From Spirochaetia bacterium (lineage in GTDB: Bacteria > Spirochaetota > Spirochaetia > Treponematales > Breznakiellaceae): a DNA stretch of 8,724 bases. The notes beneath the pieces were generated by a model. That model had not been told where the DNA came from and made no database searches. It was given only the letters and a program-made list of their open reading frames with translations. Numbering within the stretch: the stretch's first letter is position 1; each line of letters opens with the position of its first letter. Below are positions 1 through 6,255 of this stretch, piece after piece. The stretch is from contig BOBI01000087.1 in the NCBI GenBank assembly GCA_026002305.1, forward strand, positions 1 through 8,724, read 5' to 3'. A program made the position numbers and the translations under genes.

Positions 1-1181
1 AAAAGGGGATTTTTTTTATCGGTGGTTCTTGATGTATCACTCTGCCAAAGCAAAAACTCGAATTCTTCATCATTATTTTTATTGCTTCGTTTATTGTTTA
101 CATTTACACGGTTGTAGCCGTTCGCATTAAAAAAAGATATTACACTGCCGTCAGTTATTGAATTATAATCCGAAGGTATAAAAGCTCCTCTTCCATCCTC
201 GTTTATAAAAACAATAACGTCTTTATAAACGGCAATATCAAAAATATTTTTTTGACTGTTTGATTTAAACTCATCTTCAAATTTATTTTTTACCTCAAGT
301 TTACCCTGCGTGGTTAAAGTTAGATCGAGCGCTTTAAAAGTGGCGGATGCGGACGGGACAGACGAAATTACTGTAATTGTATCGGATTCAATGTTAGGCA
401 CGGATATAAAGCCGTTCTTAACATCAGCGTTATGCGTAATTGTCTTACCGTTAACCGCATCAATTATAATCATCGCGTTACCATCAAAGCCGCCGAAAAA
501 ACGATAATTACCAAATACAAAAGGATTTTTTATATTCTTGACTATCTGCAGGCGCGCGGCTTCTATTTGTTTTTCAACATCCCAATAAGAAAGAATTCCC
601 TGCGAGGCTGAGTATAGCATTATCTTACGTCCGCTGATGCTTAAAAGTGCAAAATCAACTGGCATTTCTAAATCAAGGCTTGCAGCCATTGTGCCATCAT
701 CAGCATTAATTAATATCAGGGCGCCGTCTGTATCAGAAATAATTATAGAATCACCACGGGGTGAATAATCAAAATGCCCGGTTGAATTTGCTAAATCGAC
801 AGAAAAGACTTTTTTTTGTATCTTGTAATTCCATACGGATAAACGATAAAACATAATATTATCACTTTCTAAAACTGCGATTTCATTTTTTAGCGGGTGG
901 GCGCGCAATGAAACAATACCATGGGCGCTAACCTGAAAATGTAAAACGGCTTCTTTCTTTGCAATATCCCACATTACAATAAAACCGTCATCGCCTGATG
1001 TTATAAAATTATTGTCTGACACATGGACAATACCGGTAATATTTCCATGATGCGCCATAGACGCAAAATTATCCGGCAGCTTTAACGCCCAGTCGGAAGG
1101 ATTTTGCGCCCATAAATTTAAATCTAAACAATAAAAAAATATTAAGAAGAATATTAAGAATATAATTTTTCTAATGTTCAT
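1..1181 (-). CDS. Exported WD40-type beta-propeller protein, 3' end outside window
   Basis: Reading the minus strand from the ATG at 1181 gives 393 codons without a stop, running off the left edge, so the C-terminus is missing. Residues 1-26 look like a signal peptide: a basic start (MNIRK), a hydrophobic run rich in F, I and L, then LWAQ before the mature NPSDW. Residues about 44-73 form a clear WD40 blade (GNITGIVHV, then TSGDDG, ending VMWDI). Weaker blades follow, with ends such as VWNY (about 116-119), a SPRGD/SDTDG pair (about 140-153) and LSYWDV. The protein is therefore probably exported to the periplasm or surface and acts as a binding scaffold; its partner is unknown. I see no strong Shine-Dalgarno before the ATG, so the start is chosen from the signal peptide. 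The gene is divergent from rpsB and shares its spacer. Fold class is fairly sure, function is not. Confidence 0.8.
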   Translation of the reverse strand, partial: MNIRKIIFLIFFLIFFYCLDLNLWAQNPSDWALKLPDNFASMAHHGNITGIVHVSDNNFITSGDDGFIVMWDIAKKEAVLHFQVSAHGIVSLRAHPLKNEIAVLESDNIMFYRLSVWNYKIQKKVFSVDLANSTGHFDYSPRGDSIIISDTDGALILINADDGTMAASLDLEMPVDFALLSISGRKIMLYSASQGILSYWDVEKQIEAARLQIVKNIKNPFVFGNYRFFGGFDGNAMIIIDAVNGKTITHNADVKNGFISVPNIESDTITVISSVPSASATFKALDLTLTTQGKLEVKNKFEDEFKSNSQKNIFDIAVYKDVIVFINEDGRGAFIPSDYNSITDGSVISFFNANGYNRVNVNNKRSNKNNDEEFEFLLWQSDTSRTTDKKNPL

Positions 1182-1190
1182 ACATATATC

Positions 1191-1220
1191 TTGTCAAACT
1201 GAAAGGTTAAATGCTAGACT
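1191..1220 (+). promoter_or_regulatory. Candidate promoter of the rpsB operon
   Basis: TTGTCA at 1191-1196 matches the sigma-70 -35 consensus at 5 of 6 positions. After 18 bp comes TAGACT at 1215-1220, a 4 of 6 match to the -10 box. It would leave a leader of roughly 120 nt before rpsB, containing the two structures annotated next. The match is by eye only. Confidence 0.4.
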
Positions 1221-1252
1221 TGCCATAGCGGTCTTTAAGGGCTGACTTTCCG

Positions 1253-1279
1253 CTTTAAAATAAATTATTTATTTTAAAG
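1253..1279. repeat. 27-bp perfect AT-rich palindrome in the rpsB leader
   Basis: The arms 1253-1265 (CTTTAAAATAAAT) and 1267-1279 are perfect reverse complements around one central T. It lies between the divergent WD40 gene and rpsB, downstream of the candidate promoter. The right flank (TTAAAGAC, 1274-1281) could pair instead with GTCTTTAA at 1231-1238, giving two mutually exclusive stems. It could be a DNA-binding site, a leader hairpin or part of a terminator; the sequence alone does not decide. Confidence 0.6.
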
Positions 1280-1299
1280 ACGAGATACATTGAAGGGTT

Positions 1300-1328
1300 C
1301 CGGTAAGTATTTTTCGTTACTTTACCGG
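1300..1328 (+). promoter_or_regulatory. Hairpin directly upstream of the rpsB ribosome binding site
   Basis: CCGGTAAGTA (1300-1309) pairs with 1318-1328, giving 10 base pairs with one bulged T at 1321 and an 8-nt loop. The stem ends 7 nt before the GGAGG at 1336-1340. This position suits translational feedback by S2, as the rpsB-tsf leader is an S2 target in proteobacteria. Whether this stem is such a site is inference. Confidence 0.5.
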
Positions 1329-1345
1329 CAATTATGGAGGAAATT

Positions 1346-2230
1346 TTGGCAGTTGTTACCATGAAAAGCCTGCTTGAATCGGGGGTGCACTTCGGTCATC
1401 AGGTGAAACGCTGGGATCCGCGGATGAAAAAATACATCTTTGCGGAACGGAACGGGATTCACATCATTGACTTGCAAAAAACAATTCAGGCAAGCAAAGA
1501 CGCCTACGATGCGGTACGCGAAGTTATCAAAAAGCAGAAAAGTGTCCTTTTTGTGGGCACAAAAAAACAGGCGCAGCAGGCAATTCAAAAAGAAGCCGAG
1601 CGCTGTGGCATGTTCTATGTAAATAACCGCTGGCTTGGCGGTATGCTTACAAACTTTTCAACGATAAAAAAATCGCTTTTGCGGCTTAAAAAGCTCGAAA
1701 AAATGGAAATTGACGGTACTTTCGAGAATCTTACCAAAAAAGAGATTGCAAGTTTGGGCAAAGAGCGCGCAAAACTTCAGAAAAATTTGGGCGGCATCAA
1801 AGAAATGAAAGAGCCGCCGGGAGTCCTCTTTATCGTGGATACCCGAAAAGAGACCATCGCCGTTGCCGAAGCACGCCGCATGAATATTCCGATTGTTGCC
1901 GTTGTCGATACAAACTGTAATCCCGAAGGAATTGATTATCCTATTCCCGGAAACGATGACGCGATACGCGCCATTACACTTTTTACGCAGATTATTGCCA
2001 ATGCCGTTGTCGACGAAGATAACGAAGCCGGTCTGCGTGTTGTTGAGTCAGGCGGCGAGGACGAACTTGAAAACATTGTTACCGATGCTTCCGTGAAAGA
2101 AGAAGACAAAGAAATCGACATTGAAAACTACGACGCAAAACCGGAAAATGTTCACGTTGTAAGCACGGAAGAAAGCCCGGAAGATGACGCGCTGCCCGTT
2201 GATGTTGATAAAGTTTATGACGAAAAATGA
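1346..2230 (+). CDS. rpsB: 30S ribosomal protein S2
   Basis: S2 is a small-subunit protein bound late in assembly, near S1 and the mRNA exit side. The TTG at 1346 is chosen as the start: it gives [19 protein letters not shown], which aligns with the E. coli start MATVSMRDMLKAGVHFGHQ, and GGAGG at 1336-1340 lies 5 nt upstream. The in-frame ATG at 1334 overlaps that Shine-Dalgarno, so it is an unlikely start. Family motifs are plain: GVHFGHQ (13-19), [11 protein letters not shown] (36-46), the [12 protein letters not shown] segment and the later [19 protein letters not shown] segment. The product is 294 residues against about 241 in E. coli; residues 223-294 form a very acidic tail rich in D and E. 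This is the first gene of the operon and is followed by tsf after 56 bp. Confidence 0.97.
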   Translation: MAVVTMKSLLESGVHFGHQVKRWDPRMKKYIFAERNGIHIIDLQKTIQASKDAYDAVREVIKKQKSVLFVGTKKQAQQAIQKEAERCGMFYVNNRWLGGMLTNFSTIKKSLLRLKKLEKMEIDGTFENLTKKEIASLGKERAKLQKNLGGIKEMKEPPGVLFIVDTRKETIAVAEARRMNIPIVAVVDTNCNPEGIDYPIPGNDDAIRAITLFTQIIANAVVDEDNEAGLRVVESGGEDELENIVTDASVKEEDKEIDIENYDAKPENVHVVSTEESPEDDALPVDVDKVYDEK

Positions 2231-2261
2231 ACTACCGCGCCGCAGAGCGGGGTATTAAACC
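2228..2261. repeat. Palindromic repeat in the rpsB-tsf spacer
   Basis: The segment starts on the rpsB stop codon with TGAACTACCGCGC (2228-2240) and ends GGTATTAAACC (2251-2261). In between, CCGC (2240-2243) and GCGG (2247-2250) form a short hairpin with loop AGA. The first 13 bases recur exactly at 5870-5882, and the last 11 recur exactly at 6219-6229. It is therefore a member of a dispersed family. It leaves only 25 nt before the tsf start. Confidence 0.7.
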
Positions 2262-2286
2262 GCATGGAGAATAAAGGGAGAAAATA

Positions 2287-3135
2287 ATGGCTATTACAGC
2301 AGCAGATGTAAAGAAATTACGCGATTTGACGGGCGTGGGTCCCGCAGAGTGTAAAAATGTCCTAACGGAAACAAACGGCGATATTGATAAGGCGGTAAAA
2401 GTTCTCAAAGAGAAAGGGCTTGCGGCGGCTGAAAAACGCTCCGACCGCGCTACAAATCAAGGCCGTGTGTCGGTAAAGGTTGCAGACGGTAAAGCCGTTT
2501 TGGTGGAGATAGACACCGAAACAGACTTTGTGGCGCGCAATCCTGATTTTATTGCCCTTGGCGATAAAATTGCCGGTATTGCGCTTGCAGAGGGTTTAAG
2601 CGAACCAAATGAAGAATTGCACGGTATGGTAAAAGACCTTGCTACAAAAATACGGGAAAACATGAGTCTAAAAAGCATTAAAACCGTCAAAGCGCCCGCG
2701 GGCGCGCATATCGCGTCGTACATTCACGGTGATGGCGCAATCGGCGTGGTCGTTTGCGTTTCCGCCGACAAACCGGACGCCTTTAACAGCGAAGACGCGC
2801 AGAAATTTGTTTTCAGCCTTGCCATGCACGTTGCGGCCTTTAATCCGGCGGCAATTTCGGCGGACGGTCTTGACGCGGTAAAGTTAAAAGAGCAAGAAGA
2901 AATCTTCCGCAAACAAATGGAAACAGATGAAAAACTAAAGGAAAAACCCGCCAATGTGCTTGAAGGTATTCTTAAAGGCAAGATAAACAAATATATTTCC
3001 GACATCTGTTTTGTGGATCAGGCTTACATAAAAAATGATAAAATTAAGGTTGGTCAGGCGCTTGCGGAAACCGGCAAAACATTAGGCGCAAAGTTAAAAA
3101 TTGAAAGCTTCTGTTTGCTAAAGGTAGGCGGTTGA
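2287..3135 (+). CDS. tsf: Elongation factor Ts
   Basis: EF-Ts is the cytoplasmic nucleotide exchange factor that releases GDP from EF-Tu. The ATG at 2287 follows GGGAG (2276-2280) by 6 nt. Residues 5-45 are the UBA-like N-terminal domain (AADVKKLRDLTGVGPAECKN, then LKEKGLAAAEKR). The EF-Tu-contacting signature appears as TDFVARN at 79-85, against the usual TDFVAKN or TDFVARN. The length, 282 residues, is close to E. coli (283). The LTGVGPAECKN segment replaces the common LTGAGMMDCKK. Pairing with rpsB is standard, but the repeat between them is unusual. Downstream, its TGA stop nearly touches frr, which suggests translational coupling. Confidence 0.97.
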   Translation: MAITAADVKKLRDLTGVGPAECKNVLTETNGDIDKAVKVLKEKGLAAAEKRSDRATNQGRVSVKVADGKAVLVEIDTETDFVARNPDFIALGDKIAGIALAEGLSEPNEELHGMVKDLATKIRENMSLKSIKTVKAPAGAHIASYIHGDGAIGVVVCVSADKPDAFNSEDAQKFVFSLAMHVAAFNPAAISADGLDAVKLKEQEEIFRKQMETDEKLKEKPANVLEGILKGKINKYISDICFVDQAYIKNDKIKVGQALAETGKTLGAKLKIESFCLLKVGG

Positions 3136-3137
3136 AA

Positions 3138-3692
3138 ATGAGTGATGTTACAAAAACTTGTGAAGAGAAAATGAAAAAATCTATCGCGGGTTTGAACGAA
3201 GCATTTTCGGGTTTAAGAACAGGGCGTGCCTCCGCCACTCTTTTTGACAAATTACGGGTTGATGCTTACGGTGAAAAAACACCGCTTAATCAGGTTGCTA
3301 ATATTTCCGTGCCCGAAGCGCGTCTTGTGGTTATTCAGCCCTGGGATAAAGCGATGATAGGCGAAATTGAAAAAGCAATACGCACATCGGAATTATCGCT
3401 TAATCCTTCTAACGACGGCAAAGTTATCCGCATCAATATTCCGCCGCTTACAGGCGAGCGGCGCAAAGAGCTTGTAAAACAGGCAAAAACCGGGGCCGAG
3501 CAGGTTCGTGTTGCGGTACGGAATATCCGCCGCGACGGCAATGACGAGCTGAAAAATCTGCTAAAGGATAAAAAAGTTACCGAAGATGAGGAAAAACAAA
3601 CCGGTGTGGAGCTGCAAAAACTAACTGATAATTACATCAGTCAAATTGATCAGATTGTAAAAGACAAAGAAAAAGAAATCATGGAAGTGTAA
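3138..3692 (+). CDS. frr: Ribosome recycling factor
   Basis: RRF works with EF-G in the cytoplasm to split post-termination ribosomes. The product is 184 residues, as expected (E. coli 185). Conserved parts are the GLRTGRAS segment (about 24-31), YGEKTPLNQVANISVPEAR, EKAIRTSELSLNPSNDGKVIRI, PPLTGERRKEL and VAVRNIRRDGND, followed by the charged C-terminal helix with LLKDKKVTEDEE. The ATG at 3138 is preferred because the GG-rich stretch at 3123-3130 lies at a usable distance. A TTG at 3132 overlaps the tsf stop but is only 3 nt past that stretch. The pyrH gene that often separates tsf and frr is missing. Confidence 0.97.
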   Translation: MSDVTKTCEEKMKKSIAGLNEAFSGLRTGRASATLFDKLRVDAYGEKTPLNQVANISVPEARLVVIQPWDKAMIGEIEKAIRTSELSLNPSNDGKVIRINIPPLTGERRKELVKQAKTGAEQVRVAVRNIRRDGNDELKNLLKDKKVTEDEEKQTGVELQKLTDNYISQIDQIVKDKEKEIMEV

Positions 3693-3694
3693 AT

Positions 3695-4438
3695 TTGTCT
3701 GTAGAGGTTCCCGTTTTAAAAACGGACGGTTTAACGAATATTCCGGTTCATGTAGGAATAATTATGGATGGCAATGGCCGTTGGGCAAAAAAGCGCGGTA
3801 TGGCGCGTACTTCAGGACATACCGAGGGGCTAAAAGCGGCGCGGCGGATTGTTGAAGCGGCAAGTAAAACGGGAATAAGGTTTTTAACATTGTTTGTTTT
3901 TTCAACAGAAAATTGGAAAAGGGCGTCAAGCGAAGTCGATTTTATTATGGGGCTTGTAAAGCAGCATTTAACACGAGAGTTTGATTTTTACAAGCAAAAT
4001 AAAATAAAAATAAGGCATACCGGCGATTTAAGCGGGCTTGGCGCCGACATAATAGACGAAATTGAAAAGGCTAAAAGTGATACAAAAGATTTTACGGGTA
4101 TGCAGGTGATTCTGGCGCTTAACTATGGCGGACGGAACGAAATTATTCGCGGCTTTAATAGGATTGCCTATGCCCTTGGGCAAGGCAGCCTGAAAAATAC
4201 CGAAATTACCGAAGAAACATTGGCTAAAAACCTTGATAATCCTGATGTTCCTGATCCTGATTTGATAATAAGGACGGCAGGTGAATTTAGAACCAGCAAT
4301 TTTTTGTTGTGGGAAACCGCATATTCGGAGTATTATATCTGCGATACACTTTGGCCGGATTTTTCTATTGAGGATTTACATAAGGCCATACACGATTACT
4401 CCGGGAGGGAACGCCGTTTTGGCGCGGTTAAAATTTGA
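3695..4438 (+). CDS. uppS: Isoprenyl transferase, undecaprenyl diphosphate synthase
   Basis: The cis-prenyltransferase extends farnesyl diphosphate with isopentenyl diphosphate to the C55 carrier used for peptidoglycan. MDGNGRWAKKRG (24-35) contains the catalytic Asp25 and the diphosphate-binding loop. FSTENWKR (69-76) is the flexible-loop motif. RTAGEFRTSNFLLWETAYSE (193-212) carries Arg193 and Arg199; the family usually has S or G where Ala195 stands. RERRFG (238-243) is the C-terminal signature. The start is the TTG at 3695, two bases after the frr stop, with GGAAG at 3683-3687 as a weak ribosome site inside the frr end. The length, 247 residues, is normal. Its position before cdsA is the common order. 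Confidence 0.96.
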   Translation: MSVEVPVLKTDGLTNIPVHVGIIMDGNGRWAKKRGMARTSGHTEGLKAARRIVEAASKTGIRFLTLFVFSTENWKRASSEVDFIMGLVKQHLTREFDFYKQNKIKIRHTGDLSGLGADIIDEIEKAKSDTKDFTGMQVILALNYGGRNEIIRGFNRIAYALGQGSLKNTEITEETLAKNLDNPDVPDPDLIIRTAGEFRTSNFLLWETAYSEYYICDTLWPDFSIEDLHKAIHDYSGRERRFGAVKI

Positions 4439-5289
4439 GTAAACTTGTTCAAAGATTATTGATTTTTTTTATCGGGCTTCCCGCTGCTCTTGCGGTTGTT
4501 TTTTTCTTGCCGCAAAAAAATCATCTTGCGGCTAACATTGTTGTAATAATTTTGTGCGTTTTAGGCGGCGCCGAATTATCGGTGTTGTTGAAAAAAAAGA
4601 ATTTAATAATACATCCAATGGAAGCGGCTGTTTTAGCGGTTCTAGTCCCTGCCGCAATGATGTTACACGTAAGTTTTAATGTTGACGCGATTTTAATTCC
4701 CGGTTTAATTGTAGCCGCCATGATGTGGCTTTTAGTTTCCAGAATATTTTCAAAAGGTGAAAAGCTGGATGACGCGCTCGGACGATTCATATCAGGCCTT
4801 GCCGTAATGTTTTACCCGTCTGTTTTTTTCGGCTGGATTATATTGATGAACCGGTTGCCCGAATCAACGTATCTTATTCTTGCGTTTTTATGCGTCGTAA
4901 TAGCAAATGATTCTTTAGCGTGGCTTGCCGGAATGTTATTCGGAAAAAACAACCGCGGCCTTATTGCCGCAAGCCCGAATAAAAGCATCGTTGGTTTTAT
5001 CACAGGTATTTTAGCCTCAACATTAGCGGGATTAATTTTTGCGTTTATCATGCCGGGCGTCTTTATTGCGGCACATTTTCCGCCCGTTGTTTCAGGCTTG
5101 GCGCTGGGTTTTTTAACCGGCCTTGCCGCCGTCTCAGGCGACCTTGCCGAATCGGCGCTGAAACGAAGCGCCGGCGTTAAAGATTCAGGCGGTATAATCC
5201 CGGGTCGCGGCGGCGCGCTCGATTCAATCGACTCGCTTGCAATGGCGGCGCCTGTTTTCTATATTGTTTATAGACTGTTATTTGTGTGA
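4435..5289 (+). CDS. cdsA: Phosphatidate cytidylyltransferase (CDP-diglyceride synthase)
   Basis: This integral membrane enzyme makes CDP-diacylglycerol from CTP and phosphatidate, the branch point to bacterial phospholipids. The 284 residues are mostly hydrophobic, with about seven or eight membrane segments. The C-terminal CDP-diglyceride synthase signature is at 240-266 (SALKRSAGVKDSGGIIPGRGG, then ALDSID), with Asp250, Asp263 and Asp266. Two signature positions differ from the usual PGHGG-DR-D: Arg258 for His and Ser264 for Arg. ANDSLAWLAGMLFGKNN (157-173) and SPNKSIVGF (180-188) match the DxxAYxxGxxFGK and SPKKTxEG regions. The TTG at 4435 overlaps the uppS stop by 4 nt, pointing to coupled translation. 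The usual next gene, dxr, is not present downstream. Confidence 0.93.
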   Translation: MSKLVQRLLIFFIGLPAALAVVFFLPQKNHLAANIVVIILCVLGGAELSVLLKKKNLIIHPMEAAVLAVLVPAAMMLHVSFNVDAILIPGLIVAAMMWLLVSRIFSKGEKLDDALGRFISGLAVMFYPSVFFGWIILMNRLPESTYLILAFLCVVIANDSLAWLAGMLFGKNNRGLIAASPNKSIVGFITGILASTLAGLIFAFIMPGVFIAAHFPPVVSGLALGFLTGLAAVSGDLAESALKRSAGVKDSGGIIPGRGGALDSIDSLAMAAPVFYIVYRLLFV

Positions 5290-5344
5290 TATTTTTGGGA
5301 GGCAAACCCCGCGCCCCCGCTCCAAATACATTTCTTTCTGCCAT

Positions 5345-5554
5345 TTAACTCAAAAACGGCTGGGCGGTTTGTAAGACAAAAAACCCTTTGGCTGAATATT
5401 TCCGCAGATGCAGAGGTGCTTTTGGAACTTCAAGATTAGTACAATTAGGCAAGCCGCTCGCAGAACCCATTGCTTCATGCTGTGCTATCGGAACATTGTT
5501 TTTTCTTTGATCACCAGTAGCCTTTTGGTCCGCATAACGCAATGCATTCCGCAA
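5345..5554 (-). CDS. Short ORF of unknown function, doubtful
   Basis: A 69-codon frame starts at a TTG (5554) with only AGG at 5560-5562 as a possible ribosome site. The product begins MRNALRYADQK and ends VLQTAQPFLS. I have a weak memory of similar short hypothetical proteins in other Treponema genomes, which could mean a dispersed repeat and not a gene. It overlaps another open minus-strand frame at 5511-5554. No domain is recognised. Confidence 0.2.
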   Translation of the reverse strand: MRNALRYADQKATGDQRKNNVPIAQHEAMGSASGLPNCTNLEVPKAPLHLRKYSAKGFFVLQTAQPFLS

Positions 5555-5735
5555 TGGAACCTGCGAGCGTTTGCATCATAGTACCAATTTCAGAACTGAA
5601 TGCATCTCTGTTTTTGTCGGACAATGCAGCCAAAAGGCACCCGCCACACAAGCCGCACGCCGCCTTTCCCTGCAAAAGCAGAAAAACGCATTTGACGCTA
5701 ACATAGGGGCTATTATTTTTCGGCGTCCCGTTTCT
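5511..5735 (-). pseudogene. Start-less open stretch, possible gene remnant
   Basis: Seventy-five minus-strand codons are open between in-frame stops (TGA at 5741-5739 and TAA at 5738-5736 upstream, TGA at 5513-5511 at the end). The later half reads like protein: LSDKNRDAFSSEIGTMMQTL then AGSIAECIALCGPKGYW. It has no ATG or GTG start near its beginning and no ribosome site. The family is not recognised. It may be the body of a broken gene or a repeat unit. Confidence 0.25.
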
Positions 5736-5768
5736 TTATCATCGGGAACCGGCACACCTGGCAGCTGT

Positions 5769-5843
5769 TCATCTTTGTAAATCGTCCCCGTCTCCCCCTA
5801 CACGCCTATAGCTGATAAATATTGGGTATTTTTCTGCTTCCAT
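5769..5843 (-). pseudogene. Probable TIR-domain protein N-terminus, broken after 24 codons
   Basis: From the ATG at 5843 the minus strand reads MEAEKYPIFISYRRVGGDG and stops at TGA (5771-5769) after 24 residues. The FISYRR core preceded by a hydrophobic strand and followed by a Gly-rich loop is the typical first strand and BB-side start of bacterial TIR (Toll/interleukin-1 receptor) domains. TIR proteins in bacteria often act as NADases in phage defence. The stop follows a G-rich run, and the next frame stays open (TIYKDEQLPGVPVPDD) but does not look like a TIR continuation. Motif match is good; the short length keeps confidence moderate. Confidence 0.4.
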
Positions 5844-5856
5844 TGTTACTCTGCTA

Positions 5857-6070
5857 CTATCTCGGATAATGAACTACCGCGCGGCAAGCCCTAAACTTGA
5901 CCCACAATTTTAGTTCTGTAAACGCGCTCGATTTTTTTTGGCGAAATTCAGGTAAGTTCAACCAATCTGGAAACCAAAAAGCATCAAATTCTTCCTGAAA
6001 TGATGAAAATATCTGTTTATCCACCTGTACAAGGTCAAAAATTCTGAATCACCTGACAATTTTTTAACAT
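5857..6070 (-). pseudogene. Frameshifted small ORF inside the inverted-repeat element
   Basis: An ATG at 6070 begins MLKNCQVIQNF and then meets a TGA. The frame change falls at five A's on the plus strand (6037-6041). Removing one base would join it to an open frame of about 60 codons reading DLVQVDKQIFSSFQEEFDAF, then WFPDWLNLPEFRQKKSSAFT, and onward through the left terminal repeat to TAG at 5859-5857. The composition, with its aromatic and charged residues, looks like real protein. I do not recognise the family. It could be a transposase remnant, a passenger gene or a programmed frameshift. Confidence 0.4.
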
Positions 6071-6132
6071 TTTTTAGCACATTGGGGAAACATAGAATTT
6101 TGTGGGGCAAGTTTAGGGCAAGCCACGCGGTA
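5875..6132. mobile_element. 258-bp element with terminal inverted repeats (MITE-like)
   Basis: The left end 5875-5911 and right end 6096-6132 are inverted repeats matching at 31 of 37 positions by hand alignment. They share TACCGCG at the tips, the 12-mer GCCCTAAACTTG and CCCACAA. Both tips end in TA, which may be a TA target duplication as made by IS630/Tc1-type enzymes. The interior is too short for a full transposase and carries only the broken ORF above. It is best read as a non-autonomous miniature element or an internally deleted IS. Confidence 0.65.
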
Positions 6133-6133
6133 T

Positions 6134-6153
6134 CAGCTTTTTTTCAAAAGCTG
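6134..6153. repeat. 8-bp perfect hairpin next to the inverted-repeat element
   Basis: CAGCTTTT (6134-6141) and AAAAGCTG (6146-6153) are perfect arms around the loop TTTC. It begins two bases after the right end of the MITE-like element. No T-run follows on the plus strand, so it is not a standard intrinsic terminator. Confidence 0.55.
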
Positions 6154-6179
6154 TCGTTGTATAGGAAATGATTGTACGT

Positions 6180-6236
6180 GTGTTTTGGTTTAACGCCGAA
6201 GAGCGCAGCAAGCTGCGCGGTATTAAACCAAAACAC
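6180..6236. repeat. Long palindromic repeat with 14-bp outer and 7-bp inner arms
   Basis: GTGTTTTGGTTTAA (6180-6193) is perfectly complementary to 6223-6236. Inside, GCGCAGC (6203-6209) pairs with GCTGCGC (6212-6218). The right part, GCGCGGTATTAAACC, shares GGTATTAAACC with the rpsB-tsf spacer. It sits past the 3' end of the minus-strand gene ending at 6256 and could stabilise or end that transcript, but no T-run follows in that direction. Confidence 0.65.
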
Positions 6237-6255
6237 GGACAATAACTAAATTGTT

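Larger units (their letters stand above)
5290..5856. other. Non-coding accessory spacer with decayed reading frames
   Basis: After cdsA there is a C-rich stretch (5308-5324) between TTTGGGAG (5295-5302) and CTCCAAA (5323-5329), which could pair loosely. There is no T-run for an intrinsic terminator. Beyond that, the minus strand holds several short overlapping open stretches in different frames, each without a convincing start or ribosome site. This is what gene remains with frameshifts look like. Two stretches are listed separately; no other gene is supported. Confidence 0.55.

Noticed and set aside
310..507. 65-codon plus-strand frame
   Set aside because: It lies opposite the continuous WD40 coding frame, which has a signal peptide and blade motifs.
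5571..5780. 69-codon plus-strand frame in the accessory spacer
   Set aside because: Composition is low in hydrophobic structure, no ribosome site, and it is antisense to stretches that look more like protein on the other strand.
6134..6236. Two hairpins as intrinsic terminators
   Set aside because: No T-run follows either stem in the sense needed; the shared repeat sequence explains them better.
5870..6236. CRISPR array
   Set aside because: The repeats are palindromic, few and irregularly spaced, with no direct repeat-spacer periodicity and no cas gene.
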